Positions 35,123 to 44,079 of a stretch of DNA of 64,000 bases are shown here, piece by piece (position 1 is the stretch's first letter; every line of letters starts with the position of its first letter). The DNA is from Nostoc sp. C052. Its GTDB lineage: Bacteria > Cyanobacteriota > Cyanobacteriia > Cyanobacteriales > Nostocaceae. The DNA lies in contig NZ_CP040272.1 in NCBI RefSeq assembly GCF_013393905.1, positions 1,178,001-1,242,000 of the forward strand. Direction: 5' to 3'. The translations under genes and the position numbers were made by a program. Below the pieces are notes generated by a model. The model made no database searches and was not told the DNA's origin. It worked only from the letters and a program-made list of their open reading frames with translations.

Positions 35123-35812
35123 TCATCTGGAAAGAACATGAAAAACCTTTTCCATGTAACGGTCAGCGGCGGCGGCGGACTCTTCTGGACTGCTGCCATT
35201 CTGACGCGCACTCAGGTAGGGCGCGTACCAGTCCCACCAATGATGCTCGGCGTGAGTTTTCTCGTAGCGATCGTGGGACTCTGCCGTCTCGCCAAGAAGG
35301 TTTGCAAGGGTTGCAATGTCCATGTCTCGTGCTTGCGTAGAGTTCCAAACGCGACCGGGAAGCCGCGTTTGGATTTCCTGGAGCAGCCAGAGGTTCCCAT
35401 CTGGGTCCTCGAACGAGGCAAATGAGAAGTAGGAACGACCTTGCGGGTCGCGCCCCAGGATGCGTGGGTTGTCCACGGCGTTGTTGAAGGGGCCACCGGC
35501 GTAGTGGAAGACCTCGCTCACGTTGACGCCGCGAACGATTAAGTCTTCGCGAGCGGCGTCGAGGTCGTCCACGGCGAGGACTAGGCTGTGCGCCGAGCCA
35601 GGATTGTTCGGAGTGACTCCCTTGCCGAAGATGATGGAGGCTTCCGAGTTGTGCGGCGTCATCTGCACACCACGGAAGTCGCCATCCACCACGTCGATGT
35701 CTAGTCGCCAGCCGAGATTATCGTAGAATGCTTTCGCGCGGTCAACGTCGGAAACGCTGAACACTACGACTTCGAGTTTCATGTTTGGACTGTTTACGCG
35801 ATCGCTGCTCAT
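35123..35812 (-). CDS. VOC/glyoxalase-fold protein with C-terminal helical extension
   Basis: 229 residues. Residues 11 to about 150 form a VOC (glyoxalase/bleomycin-resistance) domain: MKLEVVVFSVSDVDRAKAFY, GWRLD, EASIIFGKG, SFASFEDPDGNLWLLQE. It is followed by an additional helical segment rich in His/Trp/Tyr (HAEHHWWDWYAPYLSARQ), which may bind a ligand or mediate dimerisation. The first ten residues (MSSDRVNSPN) and the upstream region are shared with the second VOC gene (45068), except that its ribosome site has decayed to AAAGTAG. The substrate is unknown. Confidence 0.85.
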   Translation of the reverse strand: MSSDRVNSPNMKLEVVVFSVSDVDRAKAFYDNLGWRLDIDVVDGDFRGVQMTPHNSEASIIFGKGVTPNNPGSAHSLVLAVDDLDAAREDLIVRGVNVSEVFHYAGGPFNNAVDNPRILGRDPQGRSYFSFASFEDPDGNLWLLQEIQTRLPGRVWNSTQARDMDIATLANLLGETAESHDRYEKTHAEHHWWDWYAPYLSARQNGSSPEESAAAADRYMEKVFHVLSR

Positions 35813-35923
35813 CTTGTTCTACTTTAGGTTGATGGGTTTGATGTTCAGATTGGTTAGTTTTCATTCTTGGGCGATCGCATGATTGCGGGTTGGGCTGCCT
35901 CCAATTTTCCATTGGAGGAACTC

Positions 35924-36047
35924 AGGGACTTCCAAGAAATAAATTATCCAAATAAACGAACCACAGAGACACAGAGAACACAGAGAGAGGAGGAATAGAG
36001 AGAGTTTTTGCGTCAGTTTTGGAACATTTTTTTATTTGGAAGTCCCT
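35924..36047. repeat. 124-bp MITE-like element
   Basis: Terminal inverted repeats AGGGACTTCCAA/TTGGAAGTCCCT, 12 of 12. The interior has the ACCACAGAGACACAGAG tandem motif familiar from cyanobacterial genomes. It lies inside a region otherwise duplicated upstream of the second VOC gene, which lacks this insertion. Confidence 0.75.
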
Positions 36048-36156
36048 CACGAAGCGAGTAGAGCGCAATCTGACCATCGCTCAATTTAGACCGCTCAAGT
36101 TCTTTGAGTTAACACGCGACTTAGATGTGCGTCCGCCAATGAAAAGTGCGGTGGTT

Positions 36157-37851
36157 TTATTGCACGCTTGAGTCTGTTTTTACGGTGGTTTGCAGCTGGT
36201 GTTCGAGATGTAAAATTTCCGCTGCCCGCTCCCCGACTATTACGCAGGGAGCCATCGTGTTACCAGTCGTTACTCGTGGCAGAATAGATCCATCAGCAAT
36301 CCGGAGATTGTCGATTCCATAGACTCTCAGGTTGCTATCCACCACCGACATAGAATCTCGACCCATCTTTGCGGTACAGGTTTCGTGCCAGAAACTCGTT
36401 GCAGCATCCCGAATAAAACGTTCGAGTTCGGCCCCTTTCAAATTACCTGGCATTACTTCTCGCTTGACAAACGGACGAAGTGGAGCGGAGTTACCCACTT
36501 CGCGGCAGAGTTCTACGCAGGCGATCGCAGTTTTGAGATCATCCGCGTCAGACAGAGTGTTTGCATCAATCAGAATCGGGTCAGATGGATTAGCTCCCGT
36601 CAGGCGCAGACGGCCTCGGCTTTTGGGATGGGCAATCGCCCCGAATAATGTCCAACCTGCATCGGGTAAGCCAAACCGGGCGACATTCTCGGCAGTGGAT
36701 TTTGGCACTTCAGCCTGACAGACAAATAAATCTGGACTGTCAAGCCCGGACTGGCTGGTTGAGAAAAAGATTGCCTCGGACATGTTGTTTCTTGGTTCGA
36801 GAGCGTTTTCATATTCCCAGACACAATCGAATGCAACATGGTCTTGAAAATTTTGCCCCACACCGGGAAGGTGCTGCACGACAGGAATTCCAAATCGCCG
36901 CAACTCCGTCGCATCACCAATACCGGATTGCATCAGCACTTTCGGCGTATGGATTGCACCGAGTGACAGCACGACTTCGACTGCCGCACCAATGCGATAG
37001 AGTGTGCCAAGGTAAGAAATCTCCACGCCAGTCGCCCGCTTACCCTGGAACGTCAGCCGCGTCACCAGTGCATGAGTGAGAACCGTCAGATTGGGTCGAT
37101 CCATATAAGGGAAGACGTAGGAGCGGAAGATAGATTCGCGCTTGCCATTGCGGACTCGCACATCGCTGATAGCGGCGCCCTTCACTGCTTCCATCATGCG
37201 ACCGTTCGGATTCTCGAAAGTAGGAATACCGACCGATCGCGCTCCTGCGATCGTTGCGGGTGCGATCGGGTTTGGATCTGGCGGGGGCTGCACAAAGACG
37301 GGTCCTCCCGTTCCCCGGTACATCGGGTCTGGCGCACCATGCCAATCTTCCAGGCGGCGATAGAGATTCAAGACCGATTCATAGCCCCAGGCTGGATCAT
37401 TCACTTCAGCGGCGAAGAGATCCCAATCGTGCTGGTGTCCGCGTGCCCAAACCATGACGTTGATGCTCGATCCACCGCCGAGTACTTTGCCCATCGAGAA
37501 CGGAATTGAACGATCGTTGACATGGGGATTCGGCTGTCCCTGGAAGCTCCAGTCGCGATCGCTTCCAAGATTCATAAACCATTGATTCGCGGTGACAACA
37601 CTGGGTACATCATCGGTGCCTCCCGCTTCCAGCAGCAGAACGCTGACATCTGGATTCTCAGCCAGTCTGCGGGCAACCACCGAGCCAGAAGATCCAGACC
37701 CGCAAACAATAAAATCGTACTGCTGCCTTAGCTCAGAGGTGAGCTTGTGCTGGTTGCTGCGGACGCGATCGGTGAAATTGTCATCATTACTGGTGCTACC
37801 CAGATCGTTGTCCCGTTCATGCTCAAATTCATTCTCAAAATTCGTTTTCAT
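36157..37851 (-). CDS. GMC-family FAD oxidoreductase (choline-dehydrogenase-like)
   Basis: 564 residues; oxidises alcohols using FAD. The N-terminal FAD site YDFIVCGSGSSGSVVARRLAE is at about residues 45-64, the second signature GKVLGGGSSINVMVWARG follows, and the C-terminal catalytic His lies in SFWHETCTAKMG with GNTMAPC after it. The first 44 residues are an acidic, low-complexity extension not needed for the fold, possibly acquired from native sequence like the leaders of nearby genes. AAGGTAGA precedes the ATG. The substrate is unknown; it could be an alkane- or sugar-derived alcohol. Confidence 0.9.
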   Translation of the reverse strand: MKTNFENEFEHERDNDLGSTSNDDNFTDRVRSNQHKLTSELRQQYDFIVCGSGSSGSVVARRLAENPDVSVLLLEAGGTDDVPSVVTANQWFMNLGSDRDWSFQGQPNPHVNDRSIPFSMGKVLGGGSSINVMVWARGHQHDWDLFAAEVNDPAWGYESVLNLYRRLEDWHGAPDPMYRGTGGPVFVQPPPDPNPIAPATIAGARSVGIPTFENPNGRMMEAVKGAAISDVRVRNGKRESIFRSYVFPYMDRPNLTVLTHALVTRLTFQGKRATGVEISYLGTLYRIGAAVEVVLSLGAIHTPKVLMQSGIGDATELRRFGIPVVQHLPGVGQNFQDHVAFDCVWEYENALEPRNNMSEAIFFSTSQSGLDSPDLFVCQAEVPKSTAENVARFGLPDAGWTLFGAIAHPKSRGRLRLTGANPSDPILIDANTLSDADDLKTAIACVELCREVGNSAPLRPFVKREVMPGNLKGAELERFIRDAATSFWHETCTAKMGRDSMSVVDSNLRVYGIDNLRIADGSILPRVTTGNTMAPCVIVGERAAEILHLEHQLQTTVKTDSSVQ

Positions 37852-37923
37852 TGGGTCTACCTTGCTTTCAAAATCGAAATGATTCCGTTATATCTGTCAC
37901 TCGGCTCAAAATCGGTAGAGACG

Positions 37924-38083
37924 CTTAACCCGCATTTCTCACAAGTTTGAAATGCAGATGGGCAGAGGGGCAGAGGGGCAGAGGGGAAAGAACAAGGCAC
38001 ATTGAACTCTCCTCTGCTCCTCTGCTCCCCTGCTCCCCTGCACAAGCACAGGCTTTGAGCATTGGTGAGAAATCCGGGTTAAG
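37924..38083. repeat. 160-bp MITE-like element with internal heptamer repeats
   Basis: Outer inverted repeats CTTAACCCGCATTTCTCAC and GTGAGAAATCCGGGTTAAG match at 18 of 19 positions. Inside are GGGGCAGA heptamers on the left and the inverted CTCCCCTG heptamers on the right, so the whole element is a large hairpin. Confidence 0.75.
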
Positions 38084-38250
38084 TTCCGCCACTTTCGGTC
38101 AGCTTCAAACCGTGCGATGTCACTCTGCTCCACCGCATGAGCAGCATCACTTTCGAGCAGAAGCCGCAGTTGTTAAAGAGTAGCGACGATTATGATTAAT
38201 TTCTTGGGACACGTGCCGACCTCCTTGTAGTTACGTTCTTTCCAAAGCAG
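38084..38250. other. spacer right of the MITE, no gene assigned
   Basis: Part of the stretch between the GMC oxidoreductase and epoxide hydrolase genes. The minus strand has a short frame (LFNNCGFCSKVMLLMRWSRV) that may be the tail of a lost gene, but it is too short to identify. Confidence 0.35.
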
Positions 38251-39597
38251 TCATTTTGACGCGCGCAGCGATCTGAACGCTGCCCTGAGTTCTTGAGTAA
38301 AAATCGTTGGCTGCTCCCACGCCGCGAAGTGTCCGCCCTTTTCCACTCGGTTATAGTGGATGAGTTTGGGATACGCCCGCTCTGTCCAACTTCGCGGGGC
38401 TGCATATATCTCATCAGGAAAGACGCTCACGGCAACCGGAATGGCGACGTGTTTAGGGTCGAAAAAGACAAACTTATTCTCCCAATACAGACGAGCCGAA
38501 GAGACAGCCGTGTTCGTCAACCAGTAAAGCGTGATGTTGTCGAGGATGTCGTCTCGCGTCAGTCCCTCAGACTGTCCGTCAAAGACACGTGCGATGAGCG
38601 CATAGCTGCGTGCGTCGTGGTCGAGTATCCAGGCAGCCAGACCGATCGGTGAATCCGCAATGCCGTACAGCGTTTGCGGGCGGTTCGCCATCTCCTGAGC
38701 GTAGCCAAGTCCGTGCTTATAGAAAAAGTCGAGCTGATCCCACGCGTTCTTCTCTTCGGCTGAGAAACCGGATGGCGGTGGGTCGCCGAACTTGAGTGCT
38801 TTTGCAACATCGGCTGGAACAGTGGCAGGCATGTTGGTATGAATGCCGAGCAGTCCCGGAGGTGTCAGCAGGGCCATTTGCTCTGTGACTGCATTCCCCC
38901 AATCACCCCCTTGCGCCACAAATCGCGAGTAGCCAAGGCGCTGCATCAGCACAACCCAGGCGCGTGCGATACGGGCGGGGTCCCAGCCGGTCGTGGTCGG
39001 CTTGCCTGAAAAACCATAGCCTGGAAGCGAGGGAATCACGAGGTCGAAAGCGTCCGCTGCATTGCCGCCATATGCCGTGGGGTTGACCAGTGGCTCGATA
39101 ATCTTCAGTTGCTCGATGATCGATCCGGGCCAGCCATGCGTGACGATGAGCGGCAAGGCGTTTTCCTGGTTCGATCGAACGTGAATGAAATGAATATCAA
39201 GTCCATCGATCGTGGTGATAAATTGCGGTAGAGTTTTCAGTTTCGCCTCAACCTTGCGCCAGTCGTAATCGGTTGCCCAATAGCGCGCGAGTTTCTGAGT
39301 CGTTGCGAGCTGCACACCCTGCGACTGATCGGCGACCGTCTCCTTTTCGGGCCATCGCGTTGCTATGATGCGACGGCGGAGGTCGTCGAGTGCCGCTTGC
39401 GGAATGTTGATGTGGAAGGGACGGATTGTAGTTGTGTCGGTGTGCAAGGTTTCAAGTTGAGTCATGGTGGTCTCCTTTGGTGTTACTTTGCTGTATTGGG
39501 CATTGGCAGAACCGAATCGACCTAGCTGTGTAGTCGCAATGGTCATGGCCGCAATGCCCAAAAATCGGCGGCGTTGATGGTTGATTTTTTCAGACAT
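38251..39597 (-). CDS. epoxide hydrolase (EHN type) fused to a captured Tat leader
   Basis: 448 residues. Residues 1-37 are a twin-arginine signal nearly identical to that of the other epoxide hydrolase. Residues 43-44 onward (MTQLETLHTD...) look like a complete microsomal-type epoxide hydrolase: EHN domain RPFHINIPQAALDDLRRRI, WATDYDWRKVEAKL, oxyanion THGWPGS, nucleophile AQGGDWGNAV, and catalytic His in VEKGGHFAAWEQP. The junction encodes PKETT, from AAAGGAGACCACC, which is a ribosome binding site in front of the internal ATG at 39465. Either start may be used: full length exported, internal start cytoplasmic. Confidence 0.88.
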   Translation of the reverse strand: MSEKINHQRRRFLGIAAMTIATTQLGRFGSANAQYSKVTPKETTMTQLETLHTDTTTIRPFHINIPQAALDDLRRRIIATRWPEKETVADQSQGVQLATTQKLARYWATDYDWRKVEAKLKTLPQFITTIDGLDIHFIHVRSNQENALPLIVTHGWPGSIIEQLKIIEPLVNPTAYGGNAADAFDLVIPSLPGYGFSGKPTTTGWDPARIARAWVVLMQRLGYSRFVAQGGDWGNAVTEQMALLTPPGLLGIHTNMPATVPADVAKALKFGDPPPSGFSAEEKNAWDQLDFFYKHGLGYAQEMANRPQTLYGIADSPIGLAAWILDHDARSYALIARVFDGQSEGLTRDDILDNITLYWLTNTAVSSARLYWENKFVFFDPKHVAIPVAVSVFPDEIYAAPRSWTERAYPKLIHYNRVEKGGHFAAWEQPTIFTQELRAAFRSLRASK

Positions 39598-39861
39598 TGA
39601 TCTTTGTCCAATTGGGTTTAACCCAACTTGCTGTAATTGAACCGGCTGTCTGTTTCAAATGTGGGTATTAGTGTTGGTCTAGCCAAGAAAAAGCGGTTAG
39701 GACTCGCGCCAAAATAAGTTACCCAGTTTTACCTTAGAAAAGAGGAAGAATGAAAGAGAAAATGTTGATTTAGCGTCTTTTCACCTTTTTCTATAACTTT
39801 TAAAACAGGTAAGTTATTTCTGCGCGGCTACTTAGCTTTATTTTCCGTCGATAACAACCGT
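39598..39861. other. promoter region duplicated from the other Tat-leader gene
   Basis: The first 58 bp repeat the sequence upstream of the other epoxide hydrolase (CCAATTGGGTTTAACCCAAC... versus CCAATTGGATTTAACTCAAC). The rest is AT-rich with no gene. Confidence 0.5.
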
Positions 39862-40803
39862 TCACTTAGTCCGAGGAATGAATCCAGGCACGCCGGTATC
39901 GACCACTGCGTTGAAGCGGACTCTGGTCGTGATGCGGTCGCTAATTTCCAGCATAGCCTCTTTGGGCAAGGTCGAGATATCAAAGCTCTCTTGTATATGG
40001 CGAGGGGATGTCGAGGTGGTCAGGAGAGCGGTACCGCGTTGTACAGCCCAGGCCAGCGCGACTTGCTCTGGGGTCCGGTGGACGAGCTCCGCAACAGCCG
40101 CGATTATCGGGTCTTCCGTAACTTTTGGCTCCATCGCATGACCCAGTGCGGCAAATGCGAGTAGGATAATACCCTGTTGCTGGCAAAACTTGAGAAGATC
40201 CCACTCGGGGAGATACGGATGGGATTCAACCTGCACCACGGCAGGCTTAATTCGCGCCACGGCAACGATCTCTTTCAGCCGCTCCAAACCGATATCCGAT
40301 AAACCTATCGATTTACACCGACCGCCATCCACCAGGCGCTCCATCGCGTGCCATGTCTCCACCAACGTGACACCAGGATCGTAGATGATCTGGCCATGAT
40401 CGTCCCTCGGTTCCTGTTCATCGCCCGGCTGAAAGGCAAACGGGGTGTGGATAAGATAGCAATCGACATAGTCGATTTGCAGTCGCCGGAGACTTGCCTC
40501 GAACGCAGGCTGGACCCGCTCTGGACGATGGTTGTTGTTCCATAGCTTTGTGGTGACGAAAACATCCTCCCGCCGGATTCCCCCTGCCTTGAACACCTCT
40601 TGCATCGCCTCGCCGACGACGGCTTCGTTGCGGTATCGCTCCGCGCAATCGAGATGCCGAAATCCCGCTTCCAATGCAGCCTTGGTCGCTTTCTTGGTCG
40701 CGAGAGGATCGGGGATGAGTGTTCCAAACCCGAGCGCCGGCATGGCGCCAGATCCATGAGTGAGAGGTATTGTCGTATAGCGAAGCGTGTCTTGGGTAAC
40801 CAT
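39862..40803 (-). CDS. aldo/keto reductase
   Basis: 313 residues from the ATG at 40803, chosen because AAGGAG lies 7 bp upstream; a longer in-frame extension lacks family features. Motifs: MPALGFGTLI, the catalytic set GFRHLDCAERYRNE (Asp and Tyr), VFVTTKLWNNNH (Lys), YLIHTPF (His), and IGLSDIGLERL. NADPH-dependent reduction of aldehydes or ketones is expected. The residue after the Tyr region differs slightly from the textbook AKR (CAERY instead of TAxxY), but the Tyr is kept. It is part of the minus-strand island. Confidence 0.92.
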   Translation of the reverse strand: MVTQDTLRYTTIPLTHGSGAMPALGFGTLIPDPLATKKATKAALEAGFRHLDCAERYRNEAVVGEAMQEVFKAGGIRREDVFVTTKLWNNNHRPERVQPAFEASLRRLQIDYVDCYLIHTPFAFQPGDEQEPRDDHGQIIYDPGVTLVETWHAMERLVDGGRCKSIGLSDIGLERLKEIVAVARIKPAVVQVESHPYLPEWDLLKFCQQQGIILLAFAALGHAMEPKVTEDPIIAAVAELVHRTPEQVALAWAVQRGTALLTTSTSPRHIQESFDISTLPKEAMLEISDRITTRVRFNAVVDTGVPGFIPRTK

Positions 40804-40890
40804 GTTTATACTCCTTGTTTTGACGTGACGAGATACAGGAACTCTTGGAAGGTGTTGCAACGAAGATCCGGACTAGTGACGGAGCAAGAC

Positions 40891-41060
40891 TCAGGCGCCC
40901 CAGGACGAAGAGCGAATCACCTTGCAAAAGTTTCCTCGGTGAAAATGAGGCTCTTTGTCAGCGATGTCATCGCTGTTGACGTTGCCAAAAGTCGAGTCTG
41001 GCTTGTGTTTGATGCCGTCGTAGAACGCCTGAATGATGTCTTCCTTGAACTTCGGCGCGC
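40891..41060 (-). pseudogene. C-terminal remnant of an HD-domain (cyanamide-hydratase-like) protein
   Basis: Minus strand reads PKFKEDIIQAFYDGIKHKPD, then FGNVNSDDIADKEPHFHRGN and FCKVIRSSSWGA with a stop. This resembles the end of HD-domain hydrolases of the cyanamide hydratase type. No upstream portion remains in frame. Confidence 0.55.
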
Positions 41061-41248
41061 CAACGTGCTGTTAGGAATAGAGGCGGCTTCGGTGATCAAG
41101 GTTATGTTACTAACTCCATAAGGTACTACCTAGATTGCGTTTACAAACTGATGTTGAATTAACTATAGTTACGTAGTGTCTGTCCACATTACTCAGCTGT
41201 GATAGTGAGGCGAGTTGTGGGTTTGAGTTCCGTCGCTCGCCCCACCGC

Positions 41249-41596
41249 TCACTTCACCGAGGAAAAGGTGGTCGGTGCCAGCAACTCGTTGCTGATTTTC
41301 TGCACGAGTGGACCGTCCTTCTCACTCTCGGTGCTGATCGCGATCCATTCGGGGTCGGTGAGGAATGCACTCCAGCGCTCCTCTCGCTCAGCCATGCTGT
41401 CCCAGGCAAGCATATAGGTAAGCTGCTGATTGCTCTCGCCGATTAGCGTTGTCCAGAATCCAGCCTGGCGGATGCCATGCTTTTCCCAAATCCGCAACGT
41501 GTGGTTCTGAAAGCGCGAAAGCAGTGCTGGTAGTCGTCCAGGCATGGACTGATAAATGCGTAATTCGTAGATCATTCCTTTATCGAGTTGAGTCAT
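41249..41596 (-). CDS. NIPSNAP-family protein
   Basis: 115 residues from the ATG at 41596 (MTQLDKGMIYELRIYQ). The dimeric alpha/beta-barrel NIPSNAP fold is indicated by IYELRIYQSMPGRLPALLSRF, HGIRQAGFWTTLIGES and LTYMLAWDSMAEREERWSAFL. Such proteins accompany catabolic genes, but their chemical role is unclear. Its start MTQL is the same as the internal start of the EHN epoxide hydrolase, which may reflect a shared translation-start segment. Same strand as the island genes. Confidence 0.82.
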   Translation of the reverse strand: MTQLDKGMIYELRIYQSMPGRLPALLSRFQNHTLRIWEKHGIRQAGFWTTLIGESNQQLTYMLAWDSMAEREERWSAFLTDPEWIAISTESEKDGPLVQKISNELLAPTTFSSVK

Positions 41597-41678
41597 GATA
41601 TGTGCTTCTTTAAAAGCTTTACGATCAAGCAATCGTGTTTGAGAGCGTCATAGCCATTTTTCTGAGCGCAAGGCGGCG

Positions 41679-42389
41679 TTAGTGACCCGCACTCTGACCA
41701 CCATCAACGTGAAGGATTTCGCCCGTGACAAAGTTGGCTGATTCCAGGTAGAGGATTGCATCGACGATGTCAGAGATTTCGCCCATACGACCGAGCGGGT
41801 GCATGGCAGCGAGCTGTGCATAGGTCTCGGCAGGGTGCATTGGCGTCTTCATGTTACCCAGCGCGATCGCGTTCACCCGGATACCGCGCTTGGCATACTC
41901 GATCGCCAGCGATTTGGTCGCGCTATTCAGTCCGCCCTTTGTCAGCGACGCGAGTACAGACGGTACGCCAGCGATCGCGTGGTCAACCAGGCTCGTCGAT
42001 ATCTGCACAACATGACCGCTGCCCTGCTTCTCCATTTCGGCGATCGCCAGTTGCGTCATGTGAAAGAAGCCAGTGACGTTAGTGCCCAGATATACCTCGT
42101 AGTCAGCCTCGGTGTATTGGGTAAATGGCTTGGCGATGAAGATACCCGCGTTGTTGATGAGCGTGTCAATGCGCCCAAATCGGGTCACGCCTTCGATGAT
42201 CGCACGCTCGGCAGTTTTTCGATCAGCGATGTCGCCTGACACCGCCAGGATTGCATCATCATCCGATGGCTGAATTGAGCGTGAGATTGCAACCACCCGA
42301 TAATTGCAATCGCGGTACGCCTTGACAAGAGCTGCGCCAATGCCCTGCGACGCGCCAGTAATCACAGCGACTTTCTGTTCAATACCCAT
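41679..42389 (-). CDS. short-chain dehydrogenase/reductase lacking the usual catalytic Tyr
   Basis: 236 residues, classical SDR Rossmann fold: VAVITGASQGIGAALVKAY, NNAGIF, and the C-terminal HVDGGQSAGH. At the active site the sequence is PSVLASLTKGGLNSATKSLA: the Lys is present, but the position four residues before it is Ala, where YxxxK is expected. I recall a subgroup of SDRs with this LASLTKGGL motif, so it may be a natural variant with altered chemistry. AAAGGAG precedes the ATG. Confidence 0.88.
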   Translation of the reverse strand: MGIEQKVAVITGASQGIGAALVKAYRDCNYRVVAISRSIQPSDDDAILAVSGDIADRKTAERAIIEGVTRFGRIDTLINNAGIFIAKPFTQYTEADYEVYLGTNVTGFFHMTQLAIAEMEKQGSGHVVQISTSLVDHAIAGVPSVLASLTKGGLNSATKSLAIEYAKRGIRVNAIALGNMKTPMHPAETYAQLAAMHPLGRMGEISDIVDAILYLESANFVTGEILHVDGGQSAGH

Positions 42390-42444
42390 AGTAAAACTCC
42401 TTTATGCGTTTGAGGGGTTAAAGAAACAAAGAATGTCAAAAGAT

Positions 42445-43221
42445 TTATGCACTGCGGAAAGTCGCTCCACCGATTGGAGAACCAACAATGCCACCATCAA
42501 CAAAAAGTTCAACCGACTGGACGTAGGATGAGTCGTCTGAGGCAAGAAAGAGGACTGCTTTGGCAATCTCGTCCGCTTCTCCCAAACGACCTAGTGGAGT
42601 CGCTGCTGCCCATTTTGCTGTCAGTTCGTCCGCCTTCTTAGGTGGAGTAGACCCACGGCTCCAGATGGGAGTTTTGATTGCTCCTGGTGCGACGACATTG
42701 ACTCGAATGTTGCGGGGAGAAAGTTCAGATGCCATCGCTCTCGCCATACCGCGAACACCCGCCTTGCTTGCTGCGTAGGCTGCCCTGCCGGGACTACCCA
42801 GCGAACCGATAACGGAACTGTTCAAGATAATTGAGGAGCCATCATTAAGCAGTGGCAGTGCGGCTTGGACTGTAAAGAAAACGCTGGTAAGATTGACGCG
42901 AATGATGTTCTCAAACACCGCTTCATCAGCGCTGCCTATGGGTGTAGCTCCAGCAATACCAGCGTTAGCGAAGATGATATCTAGACTGCCGAAGCGTTGA
43001 CCAATTTTGCTGAAAAGGTCGGCACGGGCATTGGAGTCCGTCACGTCTGCACGATAGGCAACGGCTTTTAAACCCAGTTCTTTGACAGCAGCATCGAGCG
43101 TCTTCTGATCTCGACCCGTGATTGCGACTTCAGCCCCTTCGTGAATGAAGAGTCTAGCGGTGGCAAAGCCAATGCCACTGTTTCCCCCGGTAATCAGTGC
43201 CTTCTTACCTTCAAGTTTCAT
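42445..43221 (-). CDS. short-chain dehydrogenase/reductase
   Basis: 258 residues. NAD(P) motif ALITGGNSGIGFATARLF, NAG motif FANAGIAG, active site with Ser in SSIILNSSVIGS and YAASKAGVRGMARAMASE (intact YxxxK), cofactor loop NVVAPGAIKTP and C-terminal VDGGIVGSPIG. A typical 3-oxoacyl reductase/glucose-dehydrogenase-like SDR; the substrate is unknown. AAAGGAG lies just before the ATG. It is 55 bp from the previous SDR gene, same direction. Confidence 0.92.
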   Translation of the reverse strand: MKLEGKKALITGGNSGIGFATARLFIHEGAEVAITGRDQKTLDAAVKELGLKAVAYRADVTDSNARADLFSKIGQRFGSLDIIFANAGIAGATPIGSADEAVFENIIRVNLTSVFFTVQAALPLLNDGSSIILNSSVIGSLGSPGRAAYAASKAGVRGMARAMASELSPRNIRVNVVAPGAIKTPIWSRGSTPPKKADELTAKWAAATPLGRLGEADEIAKAVLFLASDDSSYVQSVELFVDGGIVGSPIGGATFRSA

Positions 43222-43515
43222 AACATCTCCTTTGGAAAGTGAATGTGTGAATATTGCAAATTACCGTCCGGGAGTGCGTGTTTTCACCTCTCTGCACTCC
43301 ACTCCGTCACAATACTTGTCGGGTTTTGGGGAAAAAGGGAAGGGGAAAGGGGAAAGAAAAAATCTTTAACCTTTACCCTTTAACCTTTTCCCCAAACCTA
43401 ATGCCGAGTTAAAAATGCACAAAGCGAGCAGTATTGCACCTTCGTCGTCAAACGCTTGAGCCTTTGCCAGTCCACTTTGCAGTTTATGTTTATCGCATAC
43501 AATCTGTCGTGGAGA
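43222..43515. other. spacer with VOC remnant and purine repeat
   Basis: At 43262-43300 the minus strand reads ECREVKTRTPGR and a stop, the last residues of a third VOC/glyoxalase gene (compare LLQEVKMRAPGR at 45068). It is followed by a GGGGAAA-type repeat with an inverted CCCTTT... half (43320-43400). Nothing else was recognised. Confidence 0.55.
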
Positions 43516-44028
43516 TCACGCCACAACTTTATCGTTTACAGCAAGTTGATACGCTTCCAGCAGTTTCACATTGTCGATCGATCCGTGATGATGAATCTGT
43601 CGCCACCCACCGTCACTTTCTCAGTACTGAAAACAGCGGCTCGTTCTGAATCTAAGTGGAATAATGCGATCTTTAGTTGTAAATTCACCGCGCTCTTCTC
43701 CAGCAAAGATGGCTGTCTTTCCACTGAAGTACTCTACAATATCCTCGAACTCAACCCAGACGTTTAACGATCCTGTGAAAAGTTTGGAGTAGAGATCGCG
43801 AATCGGTTCATAGCCTCGGAGCATTCCTCCCACCGGATTGTTTAGTTGAACCAGTGGACAGTTGAGCCATATCTGAGTAAGTGTCTCAATCAAGTGCTGA
43901 TTGAAGGCATAATAGAACGTTTCAAGTGCCGCACGCGCCCCTGCTTCTGATGGCTGAGTCGCTTCATTAAGCAAGTTACGAGCCGTTTTGCCATAGCTCG
44001 TGGTCAAATGGTTTATTATAAAGGTCAT
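43516..44028 (-). pseudogene. SnoaL/NTF2-like protein with an in-frame TGA
   Basis: From the ATG at 44028 the frame reads an NTF2-fold protein (ARAALETFYYAFNQHL, IWLNCPLVQLNNPVGGMLRG) up to RTSRCFQY, then TGA at 43621-43623. The same frame continues with ESDGGWRQIHHHGSIDNVKL and ends at 43516. The continuation WRQIHHHGSID is exactly the conserved C-terminal strand of this family, so a single nonsense codon splits an otherwise intact gene. The truncated 135-residue product would lack the last strand of the fold. Confidence 0.75.
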
Positions 44029-44079
44029 TGATTTTGCTTTCCTGATAATAAGTTCAGTCAACGCTTCTAATGTTGCAGG

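Noticed and set aside
32480..39600. Numerous open frames antisense to the epoxide hydrolase, VOC and GMC genes
   Set aside because: GC-rich DNA has few stop codons; these frames lie opposite clear enzyme motifs and have no features of their own.
40917..41099. 60-codon minus-strand frame
   Set aside because: The neighbouring frame in the same region matches an HD-domain protein C-terminus, so this one is its shadow.
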